DNA of 64,000 nucleotides from Eutreptiella sp. 'Long Island Sound 2002' (taxonomy: Eukaryota > Euglenozoa > Euglenophyceae > Eutreptiales > Eutreptiaceae), in NCBI GenBank assembly GCA_964036045.1, contig OZ038383.1:7704430-7768429 (forward strand). Direction: 5' to 3'. The translations under genes were made by a program, and so were the position numbers. The notes under the pieces are model-generated. The model ran no database searches. It had not been told where the DNA came from and worked only from the letters and a program-made list of their open reading frames with translations. Of this stretch, positions 57,663-64,000 are shown one piece after another. Position 1 is the stretch's first letter. Every line of letters begins with the position of its first letter.

Positions 57663-60600
57663 ACCCCGCACATGTCCTTCGCCAGTCCCGATGTTGGAAA
57701 AGGCTGAAAGTCGGCGGCTCCGAGTTCTGGTAAAATCAATTGCATTGCGCTGATTCGGGGTTTAGCCTCTTCATTAGAGGGCGTATCTGCCCTGCGCACA
57801 GGCAACAGCAGTAGTAATCCTCCGTGTCAGAGATGGGGGATTGGTCGGGCGGTTTGTATCCCTCGGATTTTCGAATTTGAGGTAAGACCTGCGCTCTTTG
57901 GCCAAGCAGCGGCCGGAAGCTCGTTTTCTAGCTGCATGTCCTGCTCACCATTGTGTGGACTGCAGTCGCATTCTGACTCCACAACGACTGCCATCCATTT
58001 GACATGGCACGCTGTCCATGGTGGTCCAACTCTCCATCTCCGCCACCTGACAACGTGCCCCATGCGGATACCATAAGGTCAGGAACACTCCACGCACGCT
58101 TCGAAATGTACTTTTAGCCTCTCATCGCCCCCTGAAAAATGTGGAAAGAGTACTTTGGAGGCTACATGACTTCACTTTCTGCCGGCCTCTGTTCGGGGAT
58201 CTTGCAGGCAGCAAACTTGCCCCCACCGCACTTGTCTGGGCACAGCTGGAGTTGCAGAGCACACTCACGCACAAACACAGGCACACGCTAGAGCACACCT
58301 GCAGCCTAATAATCCACATTCAATCCTCTGACTCCATTTGCTGTTGTGGTGGACGAGCGACCAAACACCCCGCTGGGTTGCAGTTGGTTTGTCCAACTTG
58401 GGTGACCGAAGAAAGATGGGTTTGTGCATGCTGTCCATTGTTTATTGCAGGATCCTACACTTTGGCTTCTGTTTGTCATCCAGAGAACTGAGGTTTACTT
58501 GGTGTAGATGGTTCATTTCTCGGGGCCGATGCGAGTTGGATTGTCATATGACTTCAAAGTGAGAGGTCATATCAAAGTCGAATTTGTCGGCATGCGTTTA
58601 CGCGTGCCCAAGAGAAGGGAGTTGTTCGTTGTCTTATTCTCGACCTCTCAGGACATGGGCCATCGCCAGATGCAGTACCCATTGGGCATTGCAAAGGCGT
58701 CATGTACACACACGTTGCCCATTTGTACAAAAGACACACCACCAGACACACAGCAGGTGCCTGTGGCCCTGTGTGTCCATCCGATGCGGATTCCACATTT
58801 TGTGCGTTCGTATGCAATCGGTGAATGCAACACAGACCTGTTCAAAGAAAGGTCTCAATAATTGCGAATGGCTGTCCAACAGACGATTGCTTGTGCTGAG
58901 GAAACCAATTGTATGGTGCCCAGTGCCGTTGGATGCCTGGCCAGGAGACAGGCACGCATGAAGTGGAGCCTAAGTTCAGCTTCTTGCGAGTTTTCTTCTC
59001 TTGTCCATTCCCGTACACATGCATTTAGGTGCGCATCTGGTACAGGCTGCTGAGGTTTGTATTTTATGCTTTTGCAGAACTTGTTGTTGGTGTGATTCAT
59101 TCCCTGTTTGGGTTGTACGTGCTGCGTGCAAGTTCTGCAGGCTCCAGCAGCAGCCCCCCCTTCCCCTCCGAGCCCAAGCGATTTGTGCAGCAGCACGAAC
59201 CATTTGTTCTCTTTCATATATTTGTCCGCACAAGTGGCCTATGCCGGTTGTGTGCAGTGTGACATTCTGCACACTGTTTCTGTCATTGGTGCAGACAAGA
59301 ACTGCCACGGTACATGGGTGCTGCACATCATTGTGGAATGCAATCCCAAGGGGACGCCTTTGCACGCAGTGTGCAGGCTGTGCAAGGTGTTTGTACCACC
59401 GGAAGTACTGGGACCCTGTTTCAAGCCTCAATCTGTTCTATGTATGGAGCAGTTTGGGGGTTTATGGGCAAATGAGAATGCCTCCAGAGACGGGGATGAG
59501 TTGCGTTTTGGTGCATTTTGTTGTGCTGTCGGGAGGTCATGGTTTTCGTGGGTCCATACGGGAACAAATTTGCATGCAATGGCCATGCAGTGCGCACGCA
59601 GTGCCTCGTTGTCCCCCAAGCGTCTGCTTCAAGGTCAGGAATTGCCAGAGTCACCACAAGAAATTTGCCTGGCGGCTGTGGCTACAGCAGTCAATACAAC
59701 GGTACACAATCTGTTTGGTTTGTCGAATCCAGGTTCTTTGGGAGCAACTTGGCCTCACGTGTGAATGTGATCCAAACCTGACGAATGGGTGCTCGTGTGG
59801 TGCATGCTTTGCATTGCATACAAACACCGACAAGGGACCGTCCCTAACAGCATCGTTGTTAGGATCCCATTCATCCTGTGATTGCCGATGCTGGGCATCG
59901 GGGGTACCTTGGGACATGTTCGTCAGGCATTTTGGGAGGAGTGTGAGTGTTGTTTTGAGGCCTGTGGATTGCATGAGGTTCCTGGTAAGCACATGCCTCC
60001 CGCTAGGACGTGTGCCTGGGGATAGGCTTCGTCCGATCTATGTGGGGGATACTGTGATGCTGGGGGGATAGTGTGACTAGGGGTTCTGGTATGGAGCAAG
60101 TGGGTCAGTGTCAGCAGTTCATGCCACTGCCATGGGTTGTTCCGACGTCAACTGTACACACGCAAATTGTAGCAATAGATCTTCGCTGGTGCTTACTTTC
60201 AAAAACTCAAGAACGAAGGCATGTGTGCGAACACGTACCCTGCTCAATGTTCACATGTGAAACAGAACGAATAGTTAATAAAAAGACATGTGAAACAGCA
60301 CTTGTGCTAGGAGGCAGATTGTCCAGAGGCTATAAGCGTAGATTGATTGTTCAGCACCAGCAGGATGGTGGAAGTTTGATTCTTGGTCCTGCCTCATGTC
60401 TTTTGGGCTCAGGATGGCGCTTGTTGAAAGATGGGCTCGAAACATGGCGTTTTGCCCTTTATTGGGAGAAGGAATCGCAGTTTGACGTGTGGCAACACTT
60501 CATGCAGTAATGTGCAAAGGTGGCAGAGGTTGCAGACTCAGCAAGTAAGTTGCTCATGTGTGGCAAAGCGATTTTGTTATCGGCGATTTGGTGTGGTGGT

Positions 60601-60774
60601 GCAGGTAGTTGGGCATGCTTTTGTAGAGAGTGGAGGTTTTCCTCCTACCATTTACTATTTTGGTACAGTGTTTTAAAAAATTCATGCATTTGTCCTACGC
60701 TGGAACCAACCCCTCAGTACCTCCACCTGCAGTGAGACACTGTTGGTTACAGTCGAGAGACTTGGCACAAAAGC
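57663..60774. other. Unassigned stretch with several unexplained ORFs
   Basis: The segment 58508-58861 (+, 117 codons) reads plausibly (MRVGLSYDFKVRGHIKVEF, then RVPKRRELFVVLFSTSQDM). Two overlapping frames at 59001-60071 and 59108-59764 are both Cys-rich, so at most one is real. The segment 60073-60510 is open for 145 codons. None has a recognisable domain. The stretch may hold one decayed multi-exon gene or transposon. Confidence 0.25.
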
Positions 60775-61012
60775 CCCCCCCCCCCCCACCATGCAGGATT
60801 GGGTGTTTGTGAAGCACTTGTAGAGGGAAAGTGGGGCTCATTCATGTCTATGATGGTGCATTATGTTCACAACAACATTGTGCTACACATTGCAACCCCA
60901 TACTAATTGTTTTGATTTGTTCAGCCATTGCTAACACTGCTATTCCCGGCCTGGCCTTCACGTACCGTGTGTTGCTGTCGTGTGTGTCACGCGCAAGCAC
61001 AAGCTTGTTTAC
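60775..61012 (+). mobile_element. Element D: truncated poly-C family copy
   Basis: C13, then GCAGGATTGGGTGTTTGTGA, AGAGGGAAAGTGGGGCTCAT, CACATTGCAACCCCATACTA, TTCAGCCATTGCTAACACTG and CTTCACGTACCG, ending in GCGCAAGCACAAGCTTGTTT. It aligns with the interior of element C (28140-28310 and about 28500). The right TIR is missing. Confidence 0.6.
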
Positions 61013-61746
61013 CATACAAATCCTAAAGGTTTGCGAAAATGTTTAATTCCCGGCACAAGGTGTTGTTGTCCGCATAAAAATAAAACGCAAAAAATGAATT
61101 AAATTTTGGTGTCATGTCATGGATTCCGCTAAAAGATCGCAAAAATAAAATGTTTTTTGCCCCTGCCCCCTTTTTGCAAGAATGCCAGAATTTCCAAGAA
61201 TGGCATTTCTCTTTCACTCTTTCACAGCCATATACAGTGCTGTGGTTTTTCTTGTTGTCTGATCCCGCAGAGTTTTCTGTGGCATTGCTTCAGCATTTGA
61301 TGCACTATTATCGAGACGCACTGACAAGGCAGCATTTCATGTGCCATGGGCACTATTATGGACGAGTTTGGAACTGGTTTATTGAAAAACTGGTAGACCT
61401 GAATCATGCTTGTTGGTGCTGTGCTATGGCCTGCAATCCCAGAGTCCAACTGATCCACATTTGTATGCCAATGTAGGAATGGACTGCAATCCCAAAGCCC
61501 AAGGTATGCACGGTCTCTTGCAGTAGCAACAAAATGAATCAACCCCGATCCCTAAAACGTAAAAAAAACTGCAAAAAATAAATTAATTTTTGGCGCCATG
61601 CCCTACACAAAAATGGGTTCCGCAAAAAAAATCAGAAAAAAATATTTTTTGCCCATTTTGGATGCTGTCGCAAAAATTTTGCTTATCATTAATTCAAAAC
61701 ACCCAACGCAAAATTCAGGATTCCACGAATCTTTAGGATTTGTACG

Positions 61747-61815
61747 GTACGCACCGAGTGGGCATTGAACTGTTGTTTTGCCCGGACTTTTGGGACCGCG
61801 GCTGTGCTTGCACAA
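61747..61815 (+). mobile_element. Element E: right-end fragment of the poly-C family
   Basis: GAGTGGGCATTGAACTGTTG, then ACTTTTGGGACCGCGGCTGT and GCTTGCACAAGG match the right end of element C (28540-28600). Bases 61013-61746 and 61816-62181 are AT-richer with A/T tracts and no recognised gene. Confidence 0.6.
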
Positions 61816-62181
61816 GGCAGGGGAGGGTCTGCTTTTGTCTACCTCATGATATAGTATTGTATGTATGTGCTGCAATTTGATCACAGTCTGATGTTGCCCT
61901 CTTTCCCACACAAAAAGTCATCTGCACATTCTCCTCACACACTTTTTGCGAAAGGCGCCTAGGGCCGTTTCGGCTCTTGACAAGCTTTTTCTCTCCTCTT
62001 GTGATCTGCATGTGCTGCCTGTTGTGCTGATTTCGTCTCAACCAACACACACGTGACAGCTCACACGTCACCATACGGGGTAGTGTGCCGGGCAACCACT
62101 TCCCCCCCGAACTATCGCTCCACGTTGGAAAGGACACAACAATACAAGGGAAAACCCGTCTTTCCATGCTAGACAAGCAGG

Positions 62182-62440
62182 GTGAAGTGGTAGAGCTTGT
62201 TGGAGTTTAGAAGTATTGGTGTTCGGCCCAAGTCCTGACAGACTCTCCCATTTTTACATGTCCCATGGAGTTCGATTTTTGTGTTTGCCTGGTTGCTGCC
62301 ACCAAACCAAAGGCACTTGCACCACAACCAGACGACCACAATATCCCAACTCTCAGATCTTGGCCAACTTGTCACAACCATGATCCATTTTGTGATCCTC
62401 TCCATCACGGTTGTTTCAAATATTTGCAGCGAGGTGCCTT
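62182..62440 (+). repeat. Repeat unit A-B, copy 1
   Basis: Half A (62182-62331: GTGTTCGGCCCAAGTCCTGA, CAGACTCTCCCA, CAAAGGCACTTGCACCACAA) and half B (62332-62440: GACCACAATATCCCAACTCT, CAGATCTTGGCCAAC) are contiguous here. On the minus strand A reads as an open Trp/Cys-rich peptide (LWCKCLWFGGSNQANTK). Confidence 0.65.
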
Positions 62441-62844
62441 TCAACAGGGCACCCCCACCCCTGAAAAAAGGCTTGATTTCACTGTGAGGGTCTAGGATCC
62501 GTGAGCAAGAGCTCTGAGGCCACTGCCTCCTCTCTGGGGAGACCCTAACATAGGGGGAGTATCAGCGCGCCATTTGATATTTCCATATTCCATTTTTGAA
62601 ATTTCCATGTGCCACCTAACAAAAAAAAACATTGCACGCCACTTACACCAACAAAACAGGTGCGCAAAGTATGCTTTTTTGTGCACGCACGTAACTCTTT
62701 ACTTTGATATTGACCCACGCGCTTGTGAGGACGGAACCGCTTATTTAATTACAACACATATCACATTTGTTGTGCAAGGGGAGTTCACAGCTTTCATTTT
62801 TTGTTGTGTACTGTGGAGAGAAGGGTCTGGTTTGATTCTGGTGT

Positions 62845-62935
62845 GCTTGGGGGGGGTTTCTCTTGGGGGGAGTAAAGCTGGGGCTAAAGTTGAGACATTT
62901 GGTACAAAAGGTAGCGCGCCAGACAAATGCTTTCC
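62845..62935 (+). repeat. GCGCGC-core repeat, short copy
   Basis: CTTGGGGGGGGTTTCTCTTG, then AAAGCTGGGGCTAAAGTTGA and AAAAGGTAGCGCGCCAGACA. It aligns to 55190-55300. Confidence 0.6.
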
Positions 62936-62964
62936 CAAAATCCACGAAACCGTTGTTCACAGAG

Positions 62965-63260
62965 CAATGGTTGTGGTACAAGTGCCTTTGGTTTTGTGGC
63001 AACAACCAAGAAAATACCAAATTCACATGTGATGGGAGAGTCTGTGTAGGACTTGGGCCGTACACCAATGTTTCTCAACTCCAAGAAGTTGCACCACTTC
63101 ACCATACATGTCTGGCATCGAGAGATGAGGTCTCCCCCGCATTGCTCTGTGGGAAACCTCATAGACCACCACAATATCCCAATTTTCAGATCTTGCCCAA
63201 GTTGCCAACACCCTGACCTATTTTGTGATGTTGGTGACACCAGATCCATGGTCTTGCCAA
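62965..63260. repeat. Repeat unit A-B, copy 2, with half A inverted
   Basis: The segment 62965-63112 is the reverse complement of half A of copy 1, at roughly three quarters identity. The segment 63164-63260 (GACCACCACAATATCCCAAT, TTTCAGATCTTGCCCAA) is half B in the direct orientation. The open peptide of half A is preserved here on the plus strand (LWYKCLWFCGNNQENTK). Confidence 0.65.
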
Positions 63261-63699
63261 GGATCCACTGTATCATATGAGTCTGATGCCCGCTTTCCAG
63301 GAACCGTCTTGGGTACTCTGCTTTGAACAAGTTTGAGTTAGCCCCCCCAAAAAGACGCCTGCCACTCCTGATATGGTGGTGCTCCATAGGCCCGCTGCGA
63401 TTCATGGCGCTATGGAGATCACCAAGGGCCAGCAATCCAACACTTTGGCCCGAGGCTGCTGGGAGGCGGCAGGGGTCACCACAAAATTTCAATTCTTGAG
63501 CTGCCCCATCCTGGCCAAAACTGGCTAAGTCTATGCTAGTGGACCTCGGACCGTGCCCGTGGTTAAGGTTCGTGTTTTGAAGGGAAAAGTGGTCTTGCAC
63601 TTAATTGACGCACAGTGGTTGCGGTTTGCAAATTGCCTTGCCTACCCCAGCCCCCTTCTCAGGAAAAAAAATGTATGTTAATGCAACAAACATTAGTTT

Positions 63700-63955
63700 A
63701 AGAGAGTACGTTGGCGCGTTGGGCGCGCACCGGGCCAACTTTCCGCTTGTTTTCCCCCAGTTCCCCCCATTTTCTGCATTTTTTGTCCCCATGTTGGGGA
63801 CACATTGTTGTTTGAAACCGGATATTTTGATGCTTCTTCCGCATTGGGGATATGGTATATTTGGATTTTCACCCTTTTTCACACATTTTTTGCTCATTTC
63901 CACTACATCCATTCCTTTCTAGGTTGATTTATCCCCACTATGGGGACCCCGAGAA
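63700..63955 (+). repeat. GCGCGC-core repeat, long copy 2
   Basis: GGCGCGTTGGGCGCGCACCG, CATTGTTGTTTGAAACCGGA, TTTTGATGCTTCTTCCGCAT, TGGGGATATGGTATATTTGG, then TTCCTTTCTAGGTTGATTTA. It is collinear with 51547-51790. Confidence 0.7.
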
Positions 63956-64000
63956 GGCAGGGGTGATGAAGCCATATTGATCTTTCCCCACTATGGGGAC
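63938..64000. repeat. Palindromic ACTATGGGGAC repeat at the window end
   Basis: CCCCACTATGGGGACCCCGA, GAAGGCAGGGGTGATGAAGC, CATATTGATCTTTCCCCACT. The segment 53731-53790 is related (CGTGGGGCCCCGAGATGGCG, GGGGTTGTGTTGCCG, CTTTGATCTA). The copy is cut by the window edge. Confidence 0.5.

Noticed and set aside
59001-60071. 356-codon Cys-rich frame as a gene
   Set aside because: A second, equally long Cys-rich frame overlaps it. No family is recognised and start and splice signals are unclear, so it is mentioned only as unassigned.
1-64000. Giant-virus or prokaryotic origin of the window
   Set aside because: Spliced genes with GT-AG introns, target-primed retrotransposons and tRNA-derived SINEs point to a nuclear genome.

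Overview
This window looks like nuclear DNA of a GC-rich unicellular eukaryote, most likely an alga or related protist. Three things point to this: GT-AG introns of about 1.9 kb, an abundance of non-LTR and tyrosine-recombinase retrotransposons, and extremely GC-rich, GC3-biased exons set in much more neutral, repeat-rich intergenic DNA. No prokaryotic signals (operons, Shine-Dalgarno sites, CRISPR) are seen. I cannot name the species from the sequence.

Only three host genes are convincing. (1) A giant gene at 5478-17107 (+) has two very long exons that join in phase across an intron at 11439-13390. It is predicted to encode about 3,200 residues: a degenerate class III nucleotidyl-cyclase-like domain, a very long Ala/Glu/Leu/Arg coiled coil and a Pro-rich tail. 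(2) An FAD-dependent aromatic-ring-hydroxylase-type monooxygenase lies at 35426-38696 (+), in two exons with an 1858 bp intron. (3) A complete aspartate ammonia-lyase lies at 56259-57662 (+), with its whole coding region in one exon.

Most of the rest is mobile DNA. 0-2.4 kb: remains of a DIRS-type tyrosine recombinase. 20.3-25.3 kb: a DNA transposon (element A) with poly-C terminal inverted repeats (TIRs), interrupted by a 5'-truncated LINE with reverse transcriptase (RT) and RNase H. 26-29.5 kb: direct repeats, a complete small element of the same poly-C family (element C) and a head-to-head pair of tRNA-like sequences. 32-34.9 kb: a decayed gag/RT-like region. 40.9-41.5 kb: a third poly-C element (B), interrupted by a 211 bp fragment of the same LINE at the equivalent TIR position. 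43.9-51.0 kb: a nearly full-length two-ORF LINE with a (CA)n tail, broken mainly at C and G homopolymers. 51-64 kb: several small interspersed repeat families around the aspartase gene.

The most interesting observation is the relationship between the first LINE and the poly-C DNA transposon family. Both LINE copies sit at the same point inside the host element's TIR, each flanked by a 12 bp duplication. This suggests a non-LTR retrotransposon specialised to insert into the ends of a DNA transposon. The other notable item is the giant gene, which appears to tether a catalytically altered cyclase fold to a very long rod. All domain calls come from reading motifs by eye; no database search was run.
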